Shown: positions 1-6,300, counted from the first letter of the stretch. The stretch is DNA of 9,643 nucleotides from JBAXAM01 sp964213355 (GCA_964213355.1 CAXOVY010000020.1:1-9643); one strand, 5' to 3'. Numbers and translations are program-made. Notes: generated from the sequence alone by a model not told the origin.

Positions 1-43
1 TTGGAACAATAGTATACAGAATCACCATTACCCACTCAAATCT

Positions 44-310
44 TCATAGAGCCAATACTTTAGCCTGCACTTTCGGTAATCTAAAAACACCACGCTCGAG
101 ACGCTTATACCAAAGGCAATATCCATTACGATCCCAATATAAGATTTTAATCTTATCTCCCCTCCTATTACAAAACACAAACAAGTGTCCAGAAAATGGA
201 TCCTTACTCAATACTTCTTGAACTATTATGCTCAGGGCATCAATTGACTTCCTCATGTCAGTTTCGTCAGTTGACACATAAGCTTTTACACTCGGTGGTA
301 AATTTAACAT
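44..310 (-). CDS. tnpB: IS66 family accessory protein TnpB, C-terminally truncated
   Basis: This is the IS66 Orf2 protein, needed for transposition though its biochemical role is unsettled. Family hallmarks are visible: LPPSVKAYVSTDETDMRKS near the N-terminus, then DPFSGHLFVFCNRRGDKIKI, then YWDRNGYCLWYKRLERG, covering residues 3 to about 75. At 88 residues it is shorter than the usual roughly 110-120. The stop is a TGA at 44-46, and the same frame stays open from there to the window edge (reading RFEWVMVILYTIVP), which resembles the expected C-terminal tail. The stop is therefore probably a nonsense mutation. The start ATG overlaps the end of tnpA, implying translational coupling. Confidence 0.88.
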   Translation of the reverse strand: MLNLPPSVKAYVSTDETDMRKSIDALSIIVQEVLSKDPFSGHLFVFCNRRGDKIKILYWDRNGYCLWYKRLERGVFRLPKVQAKVLAL

Positions 311-735
311 TGAAGCCCGCCAACCGTTTTTATCAGCAACGATAAATTAGCTTCAGAGATTACCAATGGCAAAATTATTTTATGACCATTCTTGAATACT
401 ATTTCTACTGCTCTATCTTCATGATTAGCAGTAATCCTTTCTTCCTGGCATTCGTTAGATGATTTATCAACAGCAACTTGTAGTGAGATAAATTTAGCAA
501 CATCTTTATCGTCTTGTCGGTCCTTCGGGTTACTTATCCCGCTGTCATGGCTGGAATTAGGTTTAACTTTGCGATATTTCCAATAATGGAATTTTGAAAA
601 GTTTATTTGATGCTGTTGGCAAAACCTTTCGGCACCCATGCCACTGGCCATTTGATCACCGGCAACTCTTGTCCAAAACTTTTGTAGTTCAATAACATCA
701 CACGATTCTGCAGGAATTTGGTATAGTCTTTCCAT
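304..735 (-). CDS. tnpA: IS66 family accessory protein TnpA
   Basis: This 143-residue protein is the first gene of the IS66 operon. The N-terminal part has a helix-turn-helix-like segment typical of the family (FCQQHQINFSKFHYWKYRK, about residues 38-56). A charged linker follows, then the short C-terminal module with VEIVFKNGHKIILP and a leucine-rich last helix. It probably binds the element's ends; that role is family knowledge, not shown here. Length is normal. The start ATG at 733-735 is preceded on the minus strand by GATGGTGGCATA, a weak ribosome-binding site. It overlaps tnpB by 7 bases, as is standard in IS66. No internal damage is visible. Confidence 0.85.
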   Translation of the reverse strand: MERLYQIPAESCDVIELQKFWTRVAGDQMASGMGAERFCQQHQINFSKFHYWKYRKVKPNSSHDSGISNPKDRQDDKDVAKFISLQVAVDKSSNECQEERITANHEDRAVEIVFKNGHKIILPLVISEANLSLLIKTVGGLQC

Positions 736-783
736 TATGCCACCATCAAAATTTTTTAGAAATTTCTATGGCAGCGTTTTAAC

Positions 784-2442
784 TTATATTGATACATTTG
801 AATAGGCTGTCGTTGCTCGGACTATTACTGTTGCTTCATCAAGGATCAGTATCTGTGGATTTGGTAATAATGCTCTGGCAAGAGCAATACGTTGTTTTTG
901 CCCACCGGATAGTTTTACTCCACGTTCTCCTATATTAGCATCATATCCATATTTAAGTTTTTGAATGAATTCATGGCAATTAGCCACTTTAGCTACCCTT
1001 TCTATTTCATCCTGTTGTGCCTTACTGTTTCCATAAGAAATATTTTCTTTTACTGTGCCATCAAACATGAAAGGTTCTTGCAGAACCAAACCTAACATTT
1101 TTCTGTAACTGCGTAAGTTTAGTTCGTTTATATTGATATCATCGATTGTAATTTTACCATCTGTTACCTTATAAAACCGTAAAATAAGATTTATCAGCGT
1201 TGTTTTTCCACTTCCGCTTGGACCAACAATGGCGGTTACTTTTCCTTTTGGAATTTTTATTGAAATATTTTCCAAAGCTCGTGTACTATCTGGGTAGCAA
1301 AATGTTACGTTGTTGAATTTGATACCATCTTTAATTTTATTAATAGTAATGGCGTTTTTGTTATCATCAACTGTATCTATTTTTTCATCAAGCAAGCCAA
1401 ATACCCTATCCGCGCACGCTAAACTTTTTTGAAGTTTTGAAAATGATGCAATAATATTAAATACAGGATTAAAAACATAAGGGACAAAAGAAATAAAAAC
1501 AACAACTTCTCCTACTGTCATCTTTCCGCTAATAACACTATAGCCACCAAACAACCAAATAAAAATTTCTGTACAATAATAAATAAGTAAGAGTGTTCGA
1601 TTTACAAAAATATCAACAACATTTCCGTATAAGCTTTTTCTCCATAGTAATCCTATGTTATTTCCGTACTTACGTCTTACCGATAGTTCTTTACAAAAAC
1701 TCCGCACAGCAGTTGTTCCGCTAAAAACTTCAGATAATTGCATTACTATTATAGAGTTATCTTCTCTTAACGATTTTTGAACTGGCTGCATAATATTGAA
1801 AATAAAATAACTTACAACTCCAACAAAGAAGCTAAAAACCACACAAACAATCGAGACTTTCCAGCTAATCAAAAAAAGGGAGGCAAAAGCAATAATTAAC
1901 ATTGTAAATGCATTTAATGGAGAAACTATGATTTCAAACAAGAGTCCACTCATTGTGTCCGTATCTTCTTGTAAGCGAGATATAACTCCACCTACTTTTA
2001 ATTCTTGAATTCTAATAAGCGGTAGTTTTTGAAGATGCCTCATCATTCTATTTTTTATAAAAAGAGAAAAATTACCGCCAATAATATTAATTTTGTAATC
2101 TAGAAGGGTATTTAATCCTACATCTACAATTCCTATAATCATTAAGGCAGCGCAGCTAGCAATAAGAAGTATTGAGCTTTTTTGTGGTATAATATTATCG
2201 ATAAAGTATTTTCCTGTCCATGGAAAAGCGGCGGCTAACATATTAATAATAAATCCAGTTCCTATAATAAGAACCAACTGGAAACGTTTCTCCTTTAGTT
2301 CTTTTGATAAGCGCAAAATAATCAGGCGCAGTGATTTATTGTTTTTATGATCACTGCTTTTTACTTTATTTTTTGAAGCAAAAAGCCCATTTTCTTTAAT
2401 GAAAGACTTATATTTGTAACGACTGCTAAAGTTTGTTTGCAT
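784..2442 (-). pseudogene. ABC exporter (fused permease-ATPase), truncated by IS66
   Basis: This is a half-size type I ABC exporter of the MsbA/LmrA kind, in which an N-terminal transmembrane domain is fused to an ATPase. About six hydrophobic segments lie near residues 55-75, 88-112, 175-195, 197-217, 283-304 and 310-335. The nucleotide-binding domain has Walker A GPSGSGKT (407-414), Q-loop LQEP (454-457), signature LSGGQ (511-515) and Walker B ILILDE (531-536). Family homology ends at DEAT. The D-loop (normally SALD), the switch histidine and about 40 or more terminal residues are missing. The last 16 or so residues (VIVRATTAYSNVSI) are read from the IS66 end, whose TAA at 784-786 closes the frame. 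Without the D-loop and H-loop it should not hydrolyse ATP properly. Start ATG has AGGAA six bases upstream (2449-2453). Substrate unknown. Confidence 0.9.
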
Positions 2443-2512
2443 TTTATGTTCCTAATCGTTATAGAAAACCATCAGCTAATATTCCGCAAAATTTAGGCGT
2501 CATGCTTAGCTA

Positions 2513-2558
2513 TATTGGCGGTGAACTCTCAGCTAGTGCGTAAAAATAAGCGCCAATA
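2513..2558. repeat. inverted repeat, 8-bp perfect arms
   Basis: TATTGGCG at 2513-2520 is exactly complementary to CGCCAATA at 2551-2558, with a 30-base spacer. It lies upstream of the ABC transporter start on the minus strand. It could be a binding site or the eroded end of a small element; no function can be assigned. Confidence 0.4.
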
Positions 2559-2579
2559 CTATCAATAATAATTTATATC

Positions 2580-2612
2580 ATGGTGCCTAATAACTGTTTT
2601 GTTAGGTGCCAT
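2580..2612. repeat. hairpin of the ATGGTGCCTAA repeat
   Basis: ATGGTGCCTAA (2580-2590) pairs with TTAGGTGCCAT (2602-2612) over 11 positions, two of them G-T wobbles, around an 11-base loop. There is no clean T-run on either strand, so a terminator is possible but not convincing. A third copy of ATGGTGCCTAA stands alone at 2679-2689. Confidence 0.5.
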
Positions 2613-2678
2613 ATAGTTATATTTAAAAAATTAATAAACACCCCAAAACATGCTGACAAGACCTCGAATTATAATTTT

Positions 2679-2689
2679 ATGGTGCCTAA
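2679..2689. repeat. third copy of ATGGTGCCTAA
   Basis: An exact direct repeat of 2580-2590, 99 bases downstream. With the inverted copy at 2602-2612 this makes three related 11-mers within 110 bases, more than expected by chance in such short AT-rich DNA. It may be an operator array or repeat debris. Confidence 0.4.
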
Positions 2690-3125
2690 ATTTTACGGAA
2701 TATTAGATCAATTTGTACGTACTACAACGCATTTTTTATAACCTCTTCCAACATCCAACAATTGCCAAGAACTAAATATGTAACATTTGTGGCGCGTTGA
2801 ATGTTACGTCTCAAACAATTTAATGCATAACCCCAGGTTTTTGTCCCGCGATATCTTAGAGTTTATTTTTGTCCTATTATCAGATATCCCGAAACAATTT
2901 TTAAGTAAAAAACTCCACTGCTTAGATAAATTTTTTAGCTTTTTAAAAAAACTAAAAACCACTACTACTAGCTTTTGCTTTTTCTCGGTTGTTTTTGGCA
3001 ACAAATCTTTTACCTTACCATTGCTCTCCATAGTTTTGTGCTTATATAAAGATGGCTGATCTTCTATTATAGTATTGCAAGCTTCACCAGTAAGTTTAGA
3101 CAAGCAAATTGAAAGGAGACCAGCC

Positions 3126-3257
3126 ATGTTAATTGTGCCAGATATTTTAGACTTAGATCAATACCTAAAAGCACAAAAAGAAACACCGGAGCGTTTTCGT
3201 CCCATCCGCTGCTCTAGGCCTAGTGTAACGATAAAGCGGTTTTCTGGACAACAATAG
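3126..3257 (+). pseudogene. 5' fragment of a small gene split by IS110 (possible zinc-ribbon protein)
   Basis: The reading starts at an ATG with an excellent ribosome-binding site, AAAGGAG, seven bases upstream, and gives MLIVPDILDLDQYLKAQKET followed by PERFRPIRC. The pattern FRPxRC recalls the start of transposon-associated zinc-ribbon proteins (DUF6431-like), where CPxCG normally follows; this is from memory and unverified. After the cysteine near 3213-3216 the reading changes character (SRPSVTIKRFSGQQ, stop at 3255-3257), consistent with having entered the IS110 left end. The matching 3' part appears beyond IS110 at 4544-4621. The strong ribosome-binding site and clean start argue it was once a real gene. 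Confidence 0.55.
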
Positions 3258-3427
3258 TTCTTAAATTATTTTGTAAATATAACTTTATTACGCAATCCGG
3301 ACAGCAAAGTGTTTGTAACTAATTTTATCGCAATAGAAAGTTGCTATGTTGTATTAAGTCAGGCTAGACAATATAAATAAATCCTCCGATTATTGAGTTT
3401 CATTAATCAAAAAAGGAGAACAATTTT
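3258..3427 (+). ncRNA. candidate bridge RNA region in the IS110 left end
   Basis: These 170 bases between the element's left side and the transposase start hold no reading frame. In IS110-group elements this position encodes the structured bridge RNA; that is family knowledge. What is visible here is a small stem, GCAA/TTGC near 3332-3348 with AT pairs flanking it, and the SD-covering hairpin at 3384-3418. The guide loops cannot be identified without the element's exact ends. Assignment is by position only. Confidence 0.35.
3384..3418 (+). promoter_or_regulatory. hairpin that would cover the transposase ribosome-binding site
   Basis: CTCCGATTA (3384-3392) can pair with TAATC (3404-3408) and, across a bulge of six A, with GGAG (3415-3418). 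GGAG is the core of the transposase ribosome-binding site (AAGGAG, 3413-3418, nine bases before the ATG at 3428). Folding would hide the site and lower transposase translation, a common way for insertion sequences to restrain themselves. Confidence 0.4.
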
Positions 3428-4479
3428 ATGTCTAGCCAACAACATTATACAGGGGAAACTATATACGTTGGAATAGATGTCCATAAAAATTCATATTCAA
3501 TAGTTAGTATTTGTAATGGAGCTGTTGTAAAAAAAGATCGTATCGTAGCGTCGCCAACAGAATTGGTTTGCTATTTCAAAAATAATTTTAAGGGAGCCAA
3601 AATAAATAGTGCATATGAGGCTGGTTTTTCCGGGTTTCATTTACATAGGTGCTTATTGCAGCACAATATAAACAACATAGTTGTACATCCTGCTGCTATA
3701 GAAATTGCAGCTCGAGAAAGAGTTAAAACAGATAAGCGCGATGCTTTAAAAATAAGTGCTCAGCTTGCAAGCAATATATTGCGTAGCATTAATATTCCAA
3801 ATGAAGATCGAGAAGCAAGCAGAAAAGTAACGCGATTAAGAGCATCATTAATGGAAGACAGAAATAGATATGGCAACCAATTAAAAGCCCTATTATTTCA
3901 GTATGGATTGATAGCAGCAAATGATGATTCTATTGTTAGTAAAAAATGGATTACACAACTATTGGAGATGTTAAAAAAAGTAAATTGCCAGATGGTTTTA
4001 AATACGCTGTACAAAGTTACGCCGAACAATGGTTGACAATAGCTGATAAGGTAAAAGAAATAGATAAAAAATTAGTAGAGCAAGCCAAGAAAGAAAGTAA
4101 GCTAGATAACATTTATCAGAGTGTTCCTGGAATAGGTCCTCTAAGTGCTAGAATATTGGCAAATGAATTAGGGGATATGAAACAGTTTAGCAACGAGAAA
4201 AAGCTTTTTAGTTTTACTGGATTAACACCAAGAGAATATTCATCTGGAGACAAAAAATGTCTCGGGTCAATCAGCAGACAAGGTAGACCTGTTTTAAGAA
4301 AGATATTGGTTGAAGCGGCTTGGGTAGCAATAAAGAGAGATAAAAATTTAGAAAATATTTTTGAAGCTATAACAAAAAGAGTAGGAAAAAAACGTGCTAT
4401 AGTAGGTATTGCCAGGCGACTGGTTGGTCGTATCAGAGCCTGTATTAGAAATAAAGAAGAATATAAATTTATAAGTTGA
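3428..4479 (+). pseudogene. IS110-family transposase, split by a -1 frameshift at an A7 run
   Basis: The N-terminal DEDD (RuvC-like) domain is complete in the first frame: YVGIDVHKNSYSI with the first Asp, YEAGFSGF with Glu, and VKTDKRDALKI with the paired Asp residues. The C-terminal Tnp domain is in the second frame, with PGIGPLSARILANELGD, FTGLTPREYSSG and SISRQGRPVLRK, the last holding the likely catalytic serine. Frame 1 continues to 4036. The switch must fall at TTAAAAAAAG (A run 3973-3979): re-reading one A joins MLKK to SKLPDGFKYAVQSYAEQW. The joined protein is about 350 residues, normal for IS110. The run is A AAA AAA in the correct phase for -1 slippage, so this could be a slippage-rescued gene; IS110 transposases are normally single frames, so an indel mutation is more likely. 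Confidence 0.85.
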
Positions 4480-4488
4480 TTAAAACTT

Positions 4489-4517
4489 GGTTGATGCGCA
4501 AAGTGGTTTTCGCAACC
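4489..4517 (+). terminator. hairpin after the IS110 transposase, possible terminator
   Basis: GGTT (4489-4492) and GCG (4496-4498) pair with CGC (4511-4513) and AACC (4514-4517), with a three-base bulge on the 5' side. A TTTTT run lies at 4523-4527. The hairpin begins ten bases after the transposase stop. It may end transcription or be part of the element's right end. Confidence 0.4.
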
Positions 4518-4543
4518 TCGTGTTTTTATCTGTGGCATTTTAT

Positions 4544-4621
4544 AATGGCCACGTAAGAAAGTTTGGGGTGCGATATTTAATTAGTTCGAATGAACAGCCT
4601 GTGGCAATTTTACGGAATTGA
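4544..4621 (+). pseudogene. 3' fragment of the gene split by IS110
   Basis: Reading from 4544 gives NGHVRKFGVRYLISSNEQ then PVAILRN and a TGA at 4619-4621. The stretch NGHVRKFG resembles the HGxYxRK segment that follows the zinc ribbon in the same kind of protein as the fragment at 3126. Just upstream a different frame reads LWHF, so a small frame slip seems to have occurred as well. Position, strand and content fit the far side of the IS110 insertion. The short length and uncertain family make this tentative. Confidence 0.4.
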
Positions 4622-4725
4622 CCACGAATAGCAGATTGGCCTATTAGGTCTAAATAATTTTGCGTATATGTTTTTAAACCATGGTATTATTTTATTGCGG
4701 CACAGCCGGGAACGGCGATGACTGC

Positions 4726-4853
4726 AGCGGGATTAATGTACCTGATATAAATCATCAGGTACACCCTATATTTAGGGCCTCATTGCCGGCCCTCTTGTCG
4801 CGCAAAAAACGCGCGACAATTCACCCGCTAGGATATTTATGAGCGGGATTAAT
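4726..4853. repeat. hairpin array bounded by a 12-bp direct repeat
   Basis: AGCGGGATTAAT occurs at 4726-4737 and again at 4842-4853. Between and overlapping them are successive perfect inverted repeats. These are TGTACCTGAT/ATCAGGTACA (4737-4746 and 4754-4763), CCCTA/TAGGG (4764-4768 and 4773-4777), AGGGCC/GGCCCT (4774-4779 and 4788-4793), TTGTCGCGC/GCGCGACAA (4795-4803 and 4811-4819) and CCCGCT/AGCGGG (4824-4829 and 4842-4847). Almost every base can be paired. It could be a structured RNA, a palindromic repeat element comparable in idea to Rickettsia palindromic elements, or a small non-autonomous mobile element with AGCGGGATTAAT as duplicated target. The family is not recognised. Confidence 0.65.
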
Positions 4854-5009
4854 TTTTGTTGTGCTTTGATACGACGGATGGTTTATTAGTAAAACATTGT
4901 AAAAATGTCTTGACTATACACATAGCAGATAAAAACTTAAATATTTTTCATGGTTTTTAATAGAAAAAGTTCCATTTTATAACACGATAGTTACCTGATA
5001 AATTCAAAC

Positions 5010-5037
5010 TTGCAATACATATAACTATACGTATAAT
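5010..5037 (+). promoter_or_regulatory. sigma-70-like promoter of brnTA
   Basis: A TTGCAA box at 5010-5015 is followed after 16 bases by a perfect TATAAT at 5032-5037. Transcription would begin around 5043-5045, leaving a leader of about 20 bases before the brnT start. Confidence 0.55.
5026..5035. promoter_or_regulatory. palindromic operator candidate over the -10 box
   Basis: TATACGTATA is a perfect 10-bp palindrome that covers the first four bases of the TATAAT box. BrnA-type ribbon-helix-helix antitoxins repress their own promoters by binding such sites, so this is the natural place for autoregulation. The binding itself is inferred. Confidence 0.4.
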
Positions 5038-5063
5038 GTTATTCAATATTTGTTGAGAATTAT

Positions 5064-5345
5064 ATGGTAAATTTTGAGTGGGACGAAGAAAAGAACGACC
5101 AGAATATAGAAAAGCATGGGATTTCTTTTTATGAAGCGCAGCAAGCTTTTCTTGATCCGTACCGCATTATTGCTGAAGATTTAGAACATAGCAAAACTGA
5201 AAAAAGATATTTTTGTTTTGGAAAAGTAGAGAACAATATTGTAACAGTACGGTTTACTTATCGCGATAAACTGATCCGTATAATAGGTGCTGGTTATTGG
5301 AGAAGGGGAAAAAAGATATATGAAAGAAAAAAAGTACACAAATAA
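5064..5345 (+). CDS. brnT: BrnT family toxin (ribonuclease)
   Basis: This 93-residue protein matches the BrnT (DUF497) toxin family, RelE-like ribonucleases that cut RNA and stop growth unless bound by BrnA. The signature parts are in order: FEWDEEKNDQNIEKHGISF at residues 4-22, EAQQAFLDP at 24-32, the basic-acidic centre EHSKTEKRYFCFG near 41-53, then VTVRFTYRDKLIRIIGAGYW near 60-79. Many family members have RIISAR where this one has RIIGAG, so one conserved basic position differs and activity may be affected. Length is normal. The start ATG has only a weak ribosome-binding site (GAGA, 5056-5059). It overlaps brnA by 26 bases and is expressed from the promoter just upstream. Confidence 0.88.
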   Translation: MVNFEWDEEKNDQNIEKHGISFYEAQQAFLDPYRIIAEDLEHSKTEKRYFCFGKVENNIVTVRFTYRDKLIRIIGAGYWRRGKKIYERKKVHK

Positions 5346-5565
5346 ATCAATGGGTAAGATAAAAATAATTAATGATTTTTTACCTACCCCTCAAGAATTA
5401 GTTTTAAAAGAAGATACAGTAAGAGTTACCATGATGCTGAGCAAGAGAAGTGTCAATTATTTTAAACGAGAAGCGGTGAAGCAACATGCACACTACCAGT
5501 CAATGATTCGTTCTCTTTTAGATAAATATGCTCAACGCTACAATGATGCTGTTAAACACGGCTAA
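5320..5565 (+). CDS. brnA: BrnA family antitoxin (ribbon-helix-helix)
   Basis: This 81-residue protein is the antitoxin partner, expected to bind BrnT and repress the operon. The C-terminal half forms a ribbon-helix-helix pattern: a strand at VRVTMMLS, then helices through SVNYFKREAVKQH and YQSMIRSLLDKYAQRY. This suits BrnA/CopG-like antitoxins. The N-terminal part is basic and lysine-rich, and INDFLPTPQELV probably contacts the toxin. I chose the ATG at 5320, 11 bases after a purine-rich AGAAGGGG (5301-5308). Alternatives are GTG at 5287 and ATG at 5350. It starts inside the end of brnT in another frame, implying translational coupling. Confidence 0.82.
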   Translation: MKEKKYTNKSMGKIKIINDFLPTPQELVLKEDTVRVTMMLSKRSVNYFKREAVKQHAHYQSMIRSLLDKYAQRYNDAVKHG

Positions 5566-5575
5566 GTTTAAGTTG

Positions 5576-5610
5576 AAAAGTTCCCATAAGTGGTAGAGTA
5601 GGAAACTTTT
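5576..5610 (+). terminator. hairpin after brnA, possible terminator
   Basis: AAAAGTT (5576-5582) pairs perfectly with AACTTTT (5604-5610); the adjacent CC (5583-5584) and GG (5601-5602) can extend the stem past one bulged base. The stem ends in TTTT but no separate T-run follows. It begins 10 bases after the brnA stop. Confidence 0.35.
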
Positions 5611-5703
5611 ACCCGAAAATTGGTCATAAATTGGAGTTTAGGATAGCAAAAAAGTTGTTGCAAGTACAATTTTTAAAAGGGAACTCTTGTCCGGAAAATG
5701 ACC
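5601..5703. repeat. two degenerate direct copies of a 25-bp motif, IS21-end-like
   Basis: GGAAACTTTTACCCGAAAAT begins at 5601 and GGGAACTCTTGTCCGGAAAA begins at 5679, each continuing to a GGTC or GACC end. Sixteen of the first 21 positions agree. On the other strand they read like TGACC-AATTTTCGGG-type ends. IS21-family elements carry several such internal repeats near their tips. No IS21 gene is present, so this would be a leftover end. Confidence 0.4.
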
Positions 5704-5721
5704 CTATCGTCACACTAGGCC

Positions 5722-6300
5722 ATGCGACACGATGTCGCTATATAAAGCTGTGATAACGCTAACCACTGCGGATATCACCACTGATGCTACTCAGTGAATC
5801 AGCATCTCTGAATAAAGAGCGAGATGTAAAGCAGCAAAGTACGTATGTACTAGATTGAAAGTGTAAACTCAAGATCTTCCTGGAAGCCGAATCTGGGATA
5901 GCGCGAGATAACTAATATGTCGAGGATATCCAAACCTGCGCATAAAAGGCTGTCATGTGTAACAGAGGCAACGTCTAATACCTCTGCTAGAAGCGAGTAA
6001 GGAATGGGGGCCTCCATCCTTCGTAGCTAATAAAGCTTCTCGGTCTATAGCGGGCGACTAAGTTAGTAATGCTTTTATAGTGAAACGTGGTAAGCCAGTT
6101 GGGTTCCAATAATTCGGATTGGACAGCAAATCGTAAGAAATGCCTATGATTCAGCTGGTAAAGGATGTTCGAGAAAGCAAATGCCTAGCTGTAATTGCTA
6201 GGATACGGGATTGTATCTATCCGGCGCGAAAGCGAGCCAACTTCGAGCGGGTGTCAAATGGTAAGAGAGTTTAGAGAATCGCACTAATGAAGAAAAGCAA
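5722..6300 (+). ncRNA. outer group II intron ribozyme, domains I to early IV
   Basis: These 579 bases have no gene and are more G+C-rich than the flanks. Many short stems are visible, including the first hairpin at 5724-5738, GCTAGAAGCGAG-type motifs, and GCCTAGCTGTAATTGCTAGG near 6183-6202. The run GAGAAAGCAAATG and the leader just before the reverse transcriptase ATG fit this intron class. Exon-binding sites could not be assigned by eye. Confidence 0.6.

Larger units (their letters stand above)
1..828 (-). mobile_element. IS66-family insertion sequence, partial (tnpA-side end)
   Basis: The minus strand carries the standard IS66 order tnpA then tnpB, overlapping by 7 bases; the large tnpC gene would lie beyond position 1. 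The outer end is placed at 828. On the minus strand the sequence there starts GTAATAGTCCGAGCAACGAC, and IS66 ends characteristically begin GTAA. Exactly at this point the ABC transporter reading stops resembling its family. The leader between the end and tnpA is about 93 bases. IS66 elements usually duplicate 8 bp of target; on this side the candidate is 829-836 (TGTTGCTT on the plus strand). The partner copy should sit past the left edge and cannot be seen. Family assignment is strong; the exact end is an inference. Confidence 0.8.
2443..3106. other. non-coding AT-rich stretch with small palindromes
   Basis: No convincing gene is visible in these 664 bases. The first part is leader of the ABC transporter, then come the palindromes and repeated 11-mers listed separately. 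Between 2787 and 3127 both strands are open for about 90-107 codons in low-complexity, A/T-run-rich DNA (runs of Lys, Phe and Thr codons). Neither translation resembles a known family, so I treat both as chance readings or debris. A 13-base word, AATTTTACGGAAT at 2689-2701, recurs at 4606-4618. Confidence 0.5.
3216..4520 (+). mobile_element. IS110-family insertion sequence
   Basis: The element consists of a roughly 210-base non-coding left part, the transposase and a short right part of about 40 bases. The ends are approximate. They are inferred from where the disrupted gene stops (near 3216) and resumes (near 4518-4530). IS110 elements have no long terminal inverted repeats and leave little or no target duplication, so sequence alone cannot fix the borders. 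The layout, with a long left leader and short right end, is that of the IS110 group, in which the left non-coding segment encodes the bridge RNA that pairs with donor and target. Confidence 0.65.
4622..5063. other. non-coding stretch with hairpin array and brnTA promoter
   Basis: No gene is visible. The left half (about 4697-4853) is richer in G+C than its surroundings and packed with hairpins, described separately. The right half is very AT-rich and ends in the brnTA promoter. A TTGACT at 4910-4915 resembles a -35 box, but no matching -10 box is properly spaced. Confidence 0.5.

Noticed and set aside
784..831. Native C-terminus of the ABC transporter
   Set aside because: The last residues are unlike any ABC ATPase end and are read from the IS66 terminus.
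2458..2463. TATAAC on the minus strand as -10 box of the ABC gene
   Set aside because: The transcript would start within the ribosome-binding site and no -35 box is properly spaced.
2787..3059. Plus-strand open frame of 90 codons
   Set aside because: Low-complexity Lys/Phe/Thr runs, no ribosome-binding site, no family resemblance, and the opposite strand is equally open.
2804..3127. Minus-strand open frame of 107 codons
   Set aside because: Begins antisense to the well-supported start at 3126; the sequence is low-complexity and unlike known proteins.
4116..4538. Minus-strand open frame over the IS110 transposase
   Set aside because: It is the antisense shadow of the conserved serine domain.
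4795..4819. CRISPR-like repeat in the hairpin array
   Set aside because: The repeats are different inverted repeats, not identical direct repeats with regular spacers.
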